DNA of 31,525 bases from an uncultured Prevotellaceae bacterium (GCA_937916085.1 CALGGO010000084.1:1-31525), one strand, 5' to 3'. Shown: positions 23,697-30,993, numbered from the stretch's first letter. A program made the numbers and translations. The notes: generated from the letters alone by a model not told the origin.

Positions 23697-23727
23697 CAAA
23701 GATACAAAAAATATTTTTAAACGCAAA
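23697..23727 (-). promoter_or_regulatory. Promoter of the fourth ATPase gene
   Basis: On the minus strand TTTG (23727-23724), 19 bp, TATCTTTG (23704-23697). Full consensus match, 16 bp before the ATG. Confidence 0.8.
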
Positions 23728-23796
23728 AGATTTTGGTGTAAAATATGCAATACATTCAAAATTAGCTGATAAGCATTATTAAAAATATCAAAAATA

Positions 23797-23853
23797 TAAA
23801 GTTCAACTTTAAAATTTTGACAAAAATCTAAAGTTCAACTTTAAAATTTTGAC
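23797..23853. repeat. Perfect 25-bp direct repeats with internal palindrome
   Basis: The segments 23797-23821 and 23829-23853 are identical over 25 bp, 32 bp start to start. Each contains the palindrome AAAGTT-C-AACTTT followed by AAAATTTTGAC. They lie 70-130 bp upstream of the ATPase promoter and downstream of the epimerase gene. Confidence 0.9.
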
Positions 23854-23889
23854 CTTTTCTGTTGAAGATATTAATTGTAATTTGAATAA

Positions 23890-23925
23890 ATTCTGCATTC
23901 CGCATTTCACATTCTGCATTATTTA
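23890..23925 (-). repeat. AATGCAGAAT-type tract at the epimerase stop codon
   Basis: On the minus strand the stop TAA is followed within 3 bp by AATGCAGAATG, AAATGCGG and AATGCAGAAT units. It is the third example of this tract beginning at a stop codon in the window. Confidence 0.7.
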
Positions 23926-24933
23926 CAGCCATCCTGCGGTTTTGTACCACTCGATTGCCTCATGGATGCCTTGCTTGAGGTCGTAGCGGGTTTTGAAGCC
24001 GAAGTCGCGCTCGGCGTCGCTGGTGTCGCACAGCCAGTTGCGCTGCTTGAGAATGCGGAACTTGTCGGGGTTGAGGGTGCTGGGTTTGCCGGTAAATCGG
24101 CTGATGAACTCCGACACATGGCACACAATCTTCACCATCCACAGCGGACAGGTGACAGGAATGACAAATTTCTTGCCCAACTCGTCAAGCACTATTTTTC
24201 GGAACTCCTGCTGGGTGTAGCTGCGGTCTTCGCTCATGAAGTAGGCCTTGCGCTTGGGACCAGCCTCAAGGGCGTCCATCACGCCTCGCGCCAGGTCTTT
24301 CACGTAGATGAAGGTGAGCATCTGCTTCTTGAAGCCCACGCTGAAGTCGAAACCGCGCTTTATGCTCTTGATCATCAGGAAATAGTCGCGCTCGTGCGGA
24401 CCATACACCCCCGTGCAGCGGAAGATGGTGTAAGGGAAATCGCTTTGCATTTGCAGGTAGGCCTCGCCCTTGAGTTTCGAGGTGCCGTAGCGGGTGTTGG
24501 GAGCAGGGATGTCGGTGCTCTTGAACGGTGTGTAGTTCACGTCGTCGCCAGGTCCCATCACGCTGAGGCTGCTCATCATCAGAAACACCTCGGGCACCGC
24601 CTCAAGCTCCTTCAGTTCATCGACAATCGACTTGAGGCAGCCGTAATTCACGGTCTCAAAGTCGAGGTAGTTGGTGGCTTTGGTGAGTCCAAGGTTGTGG
24701 ACCACGTAGTCCCACTTGCCGTGTTTGGCGATGTGGTCTTTAAGTGTGTTGTGTAGCACCTCCTCTTCGGTGAAATCGAGTTCAAGGAAGTTGATGCGCT
24801 CATCGGTCAAGAACTTGCGGCTTGTGGTTTTGCGCACCGCCGCCCACGTCTCGTAGCCACGTCCCAGTGCCTCTTCCACGAGGTAACCGCCAATGAAGCC
24901 TCCGGCTCCTGTTATCAGTATTTTTTTGCTCAT
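23923..24933 (-). CDS. NAD-dependent epimerase/dehydratase (extended SDR family)
   Basis: A 336-residue Rossmann-fold protein. MSKKILITGAGGFIGGYLVE carries the GxxGxxG nucleotide-binding motif, which fixes the start at 24933 rather than an in-frame ATG 36 bp upstream. LMMSSLSVMGP holds the catalytic serine region, and RYGTSKLKGEAYL the YxxxK pair. RCTGVYGPHERDYFLMIK is the usual substrate-side loop. Extended SDRs of this kind act on nucleotide sugars or similar substrates; the exact substrate cannot be read here. It has its own full-consensus promoter and is followed by an AATGCA-type tract. A 3-beta-HSD-like or nucleotide-sugar epimerase are both possible. Confidence 0.92.
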   Translation of the reverse strand: MSKKILITGAGGFIGGYLVEEALGRGYETWAAVRKTTSRKFLTDERINFLELDFTEEEVLHNTLKDHIAKHGKWDYVVHNLGLTKATNYLDFETVNYGCLKSIVDELKELEAVPEVFLMMSSLSVMGPGDDVNYTPFKSTDIPAPNTRYGTSKLKGEAYLQMQSDFPYTIFRCTGVYGPHERDYFLMIKSIKRGFDFSVGFKKQMLTFIYVKDLARGVMDALEAGPKRKAYFMSEDRSYTQQEFRKIVLDELGKKFVIPVTCPLWMVKIVCHVSEFISRFTGKPSTLNPDKFRILKQRNWLCDTSDAERDFGFKTRYDLKQGIHEAIEWYKTAGWL

Positions 24934-24956
24934 CGGTCTTTTATTATTTTCGGGCA

Positions 24957-24988
24957 CAAAATTAATCAAAGACTAGCAGAAAACCAAA
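24957..24988 (-). promoter_or_regulatory. Promoter of the epimerase gene
   Basis: On the minus strand TTTG (24988-24985), 20 bp, TAATTTTG (24964-24957). Full consensus match, 23 bp before the ATG. Confidence 0.8.
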
Positions 24989-25032
24989 TACTTTATTATC
25001 CAGTCGCAAGCAAGCATAATCCCTAAAAAAAT

Positions 25033-25068
25033 AATGGAGGAGTCATCCATTAAAGAAACTCCCCCATT
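25033..25068 (-). terminator. Terminator of the 457-aa barrel gene
   Basis: AATGGGGGAGT and ACTCCTCCATT (minus strand) pair over 11 bp with one mismatch. They are followed by a run of T, 34 bp after the stop codon. Confidence 0.8.
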
Positions 25069-25102
25069 AAATTCATGTGCTATATATGGTTTTAGTCGTG
25101 GC

Positions 25103-26476
25103 TTATTGCCCGCTTAACCATTTCAAAGTTCTTGTCCAACCAATGGAGATGAAGAGCCCCGCCATACTGATTTTCTTTCCAACAAACAATTCGCTACCGT
25201 TACCATAAGGCCAATTTGCTGTTTTTCGGAATTCTTTAAGGCTACCCGAAATAGTGTAACCTAATTTCATTTCTAAATAGGAATTATTTGTAGTGCGCCA
25301 AGAAAAGCCCACTTGAGGGGTCACAAAAAAGCCTGCCTTAGACAATCCGTCGTAGCTTGAGCGGTAATCCTCGATACTATTTTCAAACATATACTCACTG
25401 TCATATCTATATAGTCTTAAACCGAGATCAAGAGCAGCAATAGGCGAAAAACGCTTATCATTGAGACGATATTGTCCGCGCACGAAAATTCTGTGCATCA
25501 AGTTATTAGTCATATAATCCCACCCTTCGGATACATTTTTCACTTCGCCTTCCAAATCTTGACCACTATAACGGGTGTCGGTTGTGCGAGAGGCAAAACT
25601 CATCCAGTCAGCTCCATAACCTATACCGAAACTGATGTTAGGACTCATCTTATAACCCAGAATTAAGCTACCACCAACGGCCGCCATGCCCTGTTTTTGG
25701 TCTTGGTCGATGTTCCATGGGTTGACGCCCTCTCCCTCAAAGGTGATTTGGAGACCCTTGTCACGAGTGGGAATATATGGGCCTTTCTCGCCTGGAACAA
25801 GAGGCTTGTGGAATGAGAAGCCAACCTTTATGACCACTGCGCCACCATTACCTCCCTTGTAGAAAGAATGAGCATAACCTGCCGAGAAATTAAAGTCAAC
25901 CTTACTCGATAGAGGATAAGAGAAACCTGGAGCAAGGCTCACGAAGTAGGAGCCGTCGCCTCCCTTAGTGTTGATGTTATATCCTGTTGTGAGTGAACCA
26001 AATGGAGTAAATTTCGAATCTCCAATAGGGAAAAACACGTTCAAACGGGTCTCAACGGGAATCGTCACAACTGTTGAGCCACCAGTAGAAATATTAACGC
26101 CGGCACCCAAACCCCAATAAATGCTCTTGTTAAAACGCTTGCCCACAAGCACATCGGCGGCAACGGCACCACCACCACCTTTAGTGTTGATGTTATAGCC
26201 AGCATCAATGTCGAAGTCTAAACCACGATGGCCGGTGTTATTAGATTCATTTAGCGATGACTCATCTTTTGAAATTTGCTCCACTTCATCTAAATTATAG
26301 ACAAAAACGCTGCCGTCTTTTGTGCGGATTTTAACAGTTTTACCTGGAGTGGTTTCAATCACATCGCCCTTGATTACGCTGCCATTATTGAGCCTGAGAA
26401 CATCACTAGCATCGGCACTCGACGAGCAAATCATTGCACATAGCAAAACACAAATTGTAGTTTTTAATACTTTCAT
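25103..26476 (-). CDS. Large outer membrane beta-barrel protein, unknown function
   Basis: A 457-residue protein starting MKVLKTTICVLLCAMICSSSADA, a signal peptide; this sets the start at 26476 although the frame is open further upstream. Residues 24-75 (DVLRLNNGSVIKGDVIE, then IRTKDGSVFVYNLDEVEQI) form a small beta-rich N-terminal module known from Bacteroidales surface proteins. The rest alternates glycine-rich amphipathic strands, with a duplicated motif GYNINTKGG at about residues 96 and 195. WLSGQ at the end lacks a terminal aromatic residue. Likely a porin-like or structural barrel; substrate unknown. The leader upstream is over 300 nt and looks structured. The base composition is AT-richer than the neighbouring epimerase gene. 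Confidence 0.82.
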   Translation of the reverse strand: MKVLKTTICVLLCAMICSSSADASDVLRLNNGSVIKGDVIETTPGKTVKIRTKDGSVFVYNLDEVEQISKDESSLNESNNTGHRGLDFDIDAGYNINTKGGGGAVAADVLVGKRFNKSIYWGLGAGVNISTGGSTVVTIPVETRLNVFFPIGDSKFTPFGSLTTGYNINTKGGDGSYFVSLAPGFSYPLSSKVDFNFSAGYAHSFYKGGNGGAVVIKVGFSFHKPLVPGEKGPYIPTRDKGLQITFEGEGVNPWNIDQDQKQGMAAVGGSLILGYKMSPNISFGIGYGADWMSFASRTTDTRYSGQDLEGEVKNVSEGWDYMTNNLMHRIFVRGQYRLNDKRFSPIAALDLGLRLYRYDSEYMFENSIEDYRSSYDGLSKAGFFVTPQVGFSWRTTNNSYLEMKLGYTISGSLKEFRKTANWPYGNGSELFVGKKISMAGLFISIGWTRTLKWLSGQ

Positions 26477-26530
26477 TTTGTTATTTTTAGGATGTTGCAG
26501 CAACAACCCCAACCACAACATAAAACATAA

Positions 26531-26844
26531 AAAAGCGCGGGTTGCTGTACCATTGCTCATTCCAGCGCTTTGGGGCTCTTGCAATGCCTGTCTGAACCAG
26601 AACGAGCAAAGCAGAAGCCCACGCGTTTATATGCAAACATTTTGTGTCGCCTATATGGCAACAACAAATCTTACATACAAAACACAGCCATCTACAATGC
26701 CCAGTCCCTGACTCAGAAAGAGAATTTGCAAGATTCCAAAGCGTCAAGAACAAGACGTAAAGTAAACGCCTTTATTAAATTACAATTTCAATTACACAGT
26801 CCATCTAAATCTTAAAATCATCAGACTAAAGGACTCATGCAATT
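26531..26844 (-). ncRNA. Candidate structured leader or small RNA upstream of the barrel gene
   Basis: A full-consensus promoter (26851-26881) predicts a start near 26844, about 370 nt upstream of the barrel gene. The proximal end is a terminator-like hairpin: AAAGCGC (26571-26565), a long loop, then GCGCTTTTTT (26538-26529, minus strand). Just before it, GGGCTTCTGC (26620-26611) pairs with GCAAGAGCCC (26582-26573), one mismatch and one G-U. The loop of that hairpin (TTGCTCGTTC, 26609-26600) is complementary over 10 bases, one G-U, to the terminator loop (GAATGAGCAA, 26562-26553). This could be a loop-loop pseudoknot or an attenuator controlling the barrel gene, or a free small RNA. I could not match it to a known RNA class. 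The remaining gap to 26985 holds the promoter and a GT9 terminator. Confidence 0.45.
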
Positions 26845-26850
26845 TAACTG

Positions 26851-26881
26851 CAAAATTACTTTTTTTTTCAATTATCACAAA
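26851..26881 (-). promoter_or_regulatory. Promoter of the leader/sRNA candidate
   Basis: On the minus strand TTTG (26881-26878), 19 bp, TAATTTTG (26858-26851). Full consensus match but 375 bp from the nearest annotated start codon on that strand. Confidence 0.7.
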
Positions 26882-26905
26882 GAAACTCATAAAAAACCAG
26901 AAAAC

Positions 26906-26977
26906 TATCACCTTTTTCTCGGGATTTAGTGGCTGACATATCAACTTTTGTATTCAAAAGTAGGCATAAAGGTGATA
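26906..26977 (-). terminator. Probable terminator of the GT9 gene
   Basis: TATCACCTTT and AAAGGTGATA form a 10-bp closing stem, with an inner ACTTTTG/CAAAAGT hairpin. T-rich sequence follows on the minus strand, 9 bp after the GT9 stop. The large loop makes this less certain than the other terminators. Confidence 0.5.
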
Positions 26978-26985
26978 ACGCTAGC

Positions 26986-28044
26986 TTATTGTAATCTTTC
27001 CAATACGGTATTGACTTTTTTGATAATCATTTCGGGGCTGATATCATGCAGGCAGTGATAGTCGCCATATCGGCACTTCTTGTTGCCGAAGACTGAGCAT
27101 GGACGGCAATCGAGGTCGAGCTGAACAGTGTCTCGGAATGCCTGATGCCACCCTAAGAATCCGCAATTGGGGTGAGTGGCCCCCCACACGCTCACAGTGG
27201 GCAATCCCACCAGCGATGCCAGATGCATATTGGCAGAGTCCATCGTGAGCATCACGTCGCAGTGCGCGAGCAGCGCGAGCTCGTCGGCAAAGGAGTGCTT
27301 GATGTGCGGCAGCGACAGTACGTTGGTGTAACGCCGCATGATGGGGTCGAAGGTGTCGCGCTCTTTCTTCCCGCCACCCATCAGGAAAAGATGGCAATGC
27401 TCCCACCTCGACATCTCGCCTATTACCAGTTGCATCTGTTCCCATGGATATTCCTTGCCCTGGTGCCGTGAGAAAGGCGCCACGGCTATCCAGCGTTCGC
27501 CATCGTCCTTGGCAGGCACAATAGGACTCTTTATCGTTTCGTTATGGGCGAAGATGCTTGTGAACTCTTCGCCGAGATTGAGTCTCAATTGCTTGAACAC
27601 CGCTCTGTAGCGCGCATGGGTTGACATGACTGGCTCTTTACTTTTACCGGTAATGACTTTGCGTTTCTCCTTGCGCCCCTTATCGATTGTCGCGACCATC
27701 ACTCCCTTGTGTTTGAAGATTGCAGTCATGAGTTTTGTGCGAAGCACGTCATGCAAGTCGGCAAAGGCATCAAAGTCGTATCGGTGATGCAGGTTGCGGG
27801 CGAGCCTCATGGGACCTGTAAGACCGTGGTATTTGTCTAAGTCGATGCCCAGGACTATCAGGTTGGAAGGACGGTTTATAAATAACCCCTCAGCCATCTT
27901 GCTTGTGGCAAAGACAAAATTCACTTGTGGATTAGCTTCGCACAAAGGATAAACGATGGGAATTGTCATCGCCACGTCGCCCAAAGCCGAGAAACGGGTG
28001 ATTAGAACGCTCTTGAGAACAGTATTAATATTACTTCTTGCCAT
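26986..28044 (-). CDS. Glycosyltransferase family 9 (heptosyltransferase-like)
   Basis: A 352-residue protein. VLITRFSALGDVAMTIPIVYPL is the typical GT9 N-terminus (donor/acceptor Asp region). FLMGGGKKERDTF and MLTMDSANMHLASLVGLPTVSVWGATHP are the conserved C-terminal nucleotide-sugar site. C-terminal cysteines (DCRPCSVFGNKKCRYGDYHCLHDI) match the Bacteroidales branch of the family. GT9 enzymes add heptose or related sugars to the LPS inner core at the cytoplasmic face of the inner membrane. The start overlaps the end of the DUF4254 gene by 14 bp, so the two are translationally linked. A terminator follows. The sugar donor is not certain. Confidence 0.93.
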   Translation of the reverse strand: MARSNINTVLKSVLITRFSALGDVAMTIPIVYPLCEANPQVNFVFATSKMAEGLFINRPSNLIVLGIDLDKYHGLTGPMRLARNLHHRYDFDAFADLHDVLRTKLMTAIFKHKGVMVATIDKGRKEKRKVITGKSKEPVMSTHARYRAVFKQLRLNLGEEFTSIFAHNETIKSPIVPAKDDGERWIAVAPFSRHQGKEYPWEQMQLVIGEMSRWEHCHLFLMGGGKKERDTFDPIMRRYTNVLSLPHIKHSFADELALLAHCDVMLTMDSANMHLASLVGLPTVSVWGATHPNCGFLGWHQAFRDTVQLDLDCRPCSVFGNKKCRYGDYHCLHDISPEMIIKKVNTVLERLQ

Positions 28045-28636
28045 AGAGCACAGGGTTGGTGGCAGGGTCGTTATACATCTTCATCTGGCGATAGACCTTC
28101 ATGTATTTGCGACCTGCTGCGATGTCGTCGAGGAGTTGGTCGATGGCGGTGGAGAGGTCCTCACGTTGCTCAAGCAGCACGGCGAGTTTGCCCTGGCATT
28201 GCTCAATGTGGCTTGGCGAGGCATCGCCACGCTCCACCTGCTCGCGCATGTGGTAGATTTTGAGTGCCAGAATCGAGAGGCGGTCTATCGCCCATGCCGG
28301 GCTCTCGGTGTTGATGGTGGCATCGTCGCACACCTCAACATCGGCATATAGGTTGCGGAAGTAGCTGTCGATTTTCTCCACGAGGTCGGTGCGGTCCTGG
28401 TTGCTGCGGTCGATGCGGCGTTTCAGTGCCAGTGCTGCCACCGGGTCAATCTCCGGGTCGCGGATTATGTCCTCGAGGTGCCACTGCACGGTGTCGATCC
28501 AGCATTTGGTGAAAAGGTCGGCTTCGATGGTCCCCTCGAGATAGGGGTTATGGACTTGTGCATCTACATCGTCGGTGACATGATATAGTTTTATAGTCTC
28601 GTCAAAGAGACGATTAGCGGTCTTAGTATAGTTCAT
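28031..28636 (-). CDS. DUF4254 domain protein
   Basis: A 201-residue soluble, mostly helical protein. LYHVTDDVDAQVHNPY, FTKCWIDTVQWHLEDIIRDPEIDP and LALKRRIDRSNQDRTDLVEKID are characteristic of DUF4254. YHMREQVERGD and a C-terminal REDLSTAIDQLLDDIAAGRKYMKVYRQMKMYN complete it. The family has no known activity but commonly sits beside a GT9 glycosyltransferase in Bacteroidota, as here with a 14-bp overlap, so a role in LPS or glycan assembly is inferred. A TAAATTTG -7 element lies at 28664-28671, 28 bp before the ATG. Confidence 0.9.
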   Translation of the reverse strand: MNYTKTANRLFDETIKLYHVTDDVDAQVHNPYLEGTIEADLFTKCWIDTVQWHLEDIIRDPEIDPVAALALKRRIDRSNQDRTDLVEKIDSYFRNLYADVEVCDDATINTESPAWAIDRLSILALKIYHMREQVERGDASPSHIEQCQGKLAVLLEQREDLSTAIDQLLDDIAAGRKYMKVYRQMKMYNDPATNPVLYGKK

Positions 28637-28663
28637 ATATATGTTTTATTTAATATGAATCTA

Positions 28664-28671
28664 CAAATTTA
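28664..28671 (-). promoter_or_regulatory. -7 element for the DUF4254-GT9 pair
   Basis: TAAATTTG on the minus strand matches TAnnTTTG. No clear TTTG lies at the -33 distance. Confidence 0.5.
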
Positions 28672-28693
28672 GTAATAAAAAATGATTTACCAG

Positions 28694-29524
28694 TTATTCT
28701 TGACTAAAATCCAGATATTTTGACCAAAACGAGCGGTTGCGACGGCGGTAAAAAGCGTGTGTGCCCATTGGTAGCTCACCGCCAGTGAGGCGCATTGCCA
28801 TCTCGGGATGCCCTTCGATGGAGAAATGGGCGGCGGTGGAGGCATCGGGGATGCGCAGACTGCCATGCCACAGTTCATTGACGCGCACACTCCACACCAC
28901 GTCTTCAAAGTTGGCAACTGTGCTAGCGTCACTTGCCATCGCCGCCATCTCGACGGGATGCTCGTCAAGCACACGCAGCATGGCGCTGACGCGCCTGAGC
29001 GAGAAACCTCCGTTTCCCACCTTCCACTTGAGCAGTACGGGATGGAAGCCTCCTCTCAGAAGGGCTAACCAGCGCCTAGTTTTATAGCCTGCACGCTTTG
29101 CCACATTCCATCCTTCCACCTCGCTTCTTGCCGGCAACCACGGCGCACCAATGTAGTCATAGTCGAGCGAGCACCAGTAGTCAAGCTTGTCGTGGAAAAG
29201 CGCCACATCGGTTTGGCATATTGCAATAAACCTCGACTTTTGAAATCGTGAGTACAGCTCACGCCCAAGTATGAGTTTGTTGTATCCATGCCTGCCGTCG
29301 AAGAATGCAGGGTCAAAACGCTCCACACGACATCGGCCGGAGTTTATGCCTAGCAGCTCATCGAGAGGCGACAGGTCAAGTCCGTTGGGGCACACCACAG
29401 CTACATCGCGATTGGGTGACAATATTCTCAGGTTGCGCTCTACTGCCCACCGTTCGATGTCGCTCAACGAGTTGCGGTATAATGGTATGACAACTGTCAC
29501 TAATTGTGTGTGGTTCTCGCTCAT
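28694..29524 (-). CDS. DUF5672 family protein (glycosyltransferase-like)
   Basis: A 276-residue protein without signal peptide. VTVVIPLYRNSLSDIERWAVERNL opens like a nucleotide-sugar-binding fold. FIAICQTDVALFHDKLDYWCSLDYDYIGAPWLP contains a DxxxFxD-like acidic segment, and KVGNGGFSLRRVSAML plus NFEDVVWSVRVNE are the conserved features of DUF5672. The family is presumed to transfer sugars to surface glycans; activity is unproven. The start is 3 bp after the YidD-TatD stop, so it shares that transcript. With GT9 and DUF4254 downstream it suggests a small LPS or glycan assembly group. Confidence 0.88.
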   Translation of the reverse strand: MSENHTQLVTVVIPLYRNSLSDIERWAVERNLRILSPNRDVAVVCPNGLDLSPLDELLGINSGRCRVERFDPAFFDGRHGYNKLILGRELYSRFQKSRFIAICQTDVALFHDKLDYWCSLDYDYIGAPWLPARSEVEGWNVAKRAGYKTRRWLALLRGGFHPVLLKWKVGNGGFSLRRVSAMLRVLDEHPVEMAAMASDASTVANFEDVVWSVRVNELWHGSLRIPDASTAAHFSIEGHPEMAMRLTGGELPMGTHAFYRRRNRSFWSKYLDFSQE

Positions 29525-29527
29525 AGG

Positions 29528-30394
29528 TTATTTATATCTTACTATTTTCAGCGCTGTGCGGCGCACTTGACGGCGCAGGCGGCGAGGGCTGCACTGCTTG
29601 ACTTGCGCCACGGCTTTCAGCACATCGTCGATGCTGGCTGACGACTCGTCGTCGGTCTCCACCAACAGGTGGTCGAGAGGGGTGATGGCAAGTGCCTGCT
29701 CGTTGTGCTTGCTGCCAAAGGAGAGGTAGAAGCCCGCGTCGAGCAGTTCGCGCGCCACGTTCTCGTTGCCACGGAAGCCGTGGATTATCCATGCCACGTT
29801 ATGGGCGTGAGGATTGTCGCGCCACAGTTTGAGAATCTGCTGCGAGGTGCGTACGCAGTGTATGATGAGAGGTTTCTCGGCAGCGGCGGCTATGTTAATG
29901 TGGGCTTGCATCACCAGCTCTTGCACGTCGAGTGGCGCTCCTTTGAGCGAGTCAAGTCCCGTTTCACCTATCGCCACTACCAGTTGGTGCTGCGCTATCT
30001 CCTGGAGCCGCTCCACTTGCTGTTGCCAGTCGTCGCCTATGTGCCAGGGGTGGATGCCCACAGAATAAACCTTGCCATACTGTGGCTTGAAGTCCTTGAC
30101 ATCCACGCTGATGATAGCTTGCTGGGCTGCGGTGTCGTGGCTGTGGAAGTTGGTGATGACAGGCGGCACAGGGTCGTAGCCATGTCCTCCCCACGGATTG
30201 CAGCTGACGATGCGCTTGATGCCCATCCACGTGCCTTTCAAGGGTCCGTAGGCCTGTATCGCCTCCACGGCATAGTGGCTGCACGTGGGAGTGTATCGGC
30301 ACGCTGCCGGCAGCAGTGGTGAGATGCACCGCTGGTAGAACCTGATGGGCAGGATGAAGACTTGCTTCGCTATGTTGCCTGGGGTTAGTTTCAT
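29528..30394 (-). CDS. YidD-TatD fusion protein
   Basis: A 288-residue fusion of two proteins usually encoded separately. Residues 1-78 are YidD, the membrane protein insertion efficiency factor: FYQRCISPLLPAACRYTPTCSHYAVEAI, GTWMGIKRIVSCNPWGGHGYDPVP with its conserved cysteines at 32, 38 and 65. Residues 79-288 are a short TatD-type metal hydrolase: NFHSH (82-86), GIHPWH, GETGLDSLKG (143-152), IIHCVR and VETDDESS (245-252). The join reads through without stop, and no Met near the TatD start would allow separate initiation. rnpA, yidD and tatD are neighbours in many Bacteroidota, so loss of a stop and start is a simple origin. YidD acts at the inner membrane, TatD in the cytosol. Confidence 0.9.
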   Translation of the reverse strand: MKLTPGNIAKQVFILPIRFYQRCISPLLPAACRYTPTCSHYAVEAIQAYGPLKGTWMGIKRIVSCNPWGGHGYDPVPPVITNFHSHDTAAQQAIISVDVKDFKPQYGKVYSVGIHPWHIGDDWQQQVERLQEIAQHQLVVAIGETGLDSLKGAPLDVQELVMQAHINIAAAAEKPLIIHCVRTSQQILKLWRDNPHAHNVAWIIHGFRGNENVARELLDAGFYLSFGSKHNEQALAITPLDHLLVETDDESSASIDDVLKAVAQVKQCSPRRLRRQVRRTALKIVRYK

Positions 30395-30496
30395 TGCTTA
30401 ATGCGCTTTGCGCAGTTAATGTGCTTCGCACGATTAGAGATTAGTTGCGCTAGGCGCGATTAGTGATTAGTTGCGCTAGGCGCGATTAGTGATTAG
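30393..30496. repeat. 26-bp tandem repeat between rnpA and the YidD-TatD gene
   Basis: The segments 30445-30470 and 30471-30496 are identical 26-mers (beginning TTGCGCTAGGCGCG, ending GATTAGTGATTAG). Decayed copies extend back to 30393. The second copy includes the rnpA stop codon at 30486-30488. Confidence 0.9.
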
Positions 30497-30935
30497 TGAA
30501 GATTCCCGATCCCCGATCCCCGATCTCCGTTCCACTCTCCACTCCACTCTCCACTCTTTTGGCAATCTTGCTGAGCAGTTCGCGCATGCTGCGTTCTATG
30601 GTGGCGTAGCTGCGCTCGTCGTTGGCAACCCAGTTGAAGCCTATCAGCACCGTCTTGCCTTGCGAGGTCACAGGCTCTAGCAGAGCACGGTTGAGGCGGT
30701 AAGCCTCGCGGGTGCGGCGACGCAGCAGCACACGGTTCACGGCGTGGCGAATTCGTTTCTTGGGAATGGATATAAGGAATCGTGCCGCCACCGGGTGACC
30801 AGTGTCATGGGCGGGCACAGCAAGAAACACCGCCCGTAGCGGATAGGCAATCATCGACGTGCCTTGAGCATAAAGTCGCTCAATCTCAATCTTGCTGCAT
30901 AGCTTTTCGCTCTTATATAACTTGAAATTAGCCAT
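30486..30935 (-). CDS. rnpA: Ribonuclease P protein component with a repeat-encoded C-terminal tail
   Basis: A 149-residue protein subunit of RNase P, which processes the 5' ends of tRNAs. The core is normal: FKLYKSEKLCSKIEIERLYAQG, then RFLISIPKKRIRHAVNRVLLRRRTREAYRL, the RNR signature helix. About 25 residues at the end (RVESGVESGTEIGDRGSGIFTNH) are encoded by simple repeats (CCCGATC and CCACTCTCC types, minus-strand equivalents), so the tail is probably a repeat-driven extension. The stop lies inside a 26-bp tandem repeat. YidD-TatD follows after 91 bp. No good promoter was seen; a TAATTTCG near-match lies at 30954-30961. Confidence 0.93.
   Translation of the reverse strand: MANFKLYKSEKLCSKIEIERLYAQGTSMIAYPLRAVFLAVPAHDTGHPVAARFLISIPKKRIRHAVNRVLLRRRTREAYRLNRALLEPVTSQGKTVLIGFNWVANDERSYATIERSMRELLSKIAKRVESGVESGTEIGDRGSGIFTNH
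30506..30556. repeat. Short tandem repeats inside the rnpA 3' end
   Basis: CCCGATC units followed by CCACTCT/CCACTC units. They are translated as the C-terminal tail of RnpA. Confidence 0.75.
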
Positions 30936-30993
30936 TACTTAGCTTTTAGACTGCGAAATTACAAAAAAAACAGATGAATCAGTAGTTTTTTTG

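Noticed and set aside
26487..26753. 88-aa minus-strand ORF in the leader of the barrel gene
   Set aside because: It runs through the terminator-like hairpin and the complementary loops, has a Cys-rich odd composition and no recognisable domain; an RNA role explains the region better.
26531..26844. 6S RNA, tmRNA or RNase P RNA
   Set aside because: The ends do not pair as in 6S RNA, there is no tRNA-like 3' end or tag frame, and the conserved RNase P core sequence is absent.
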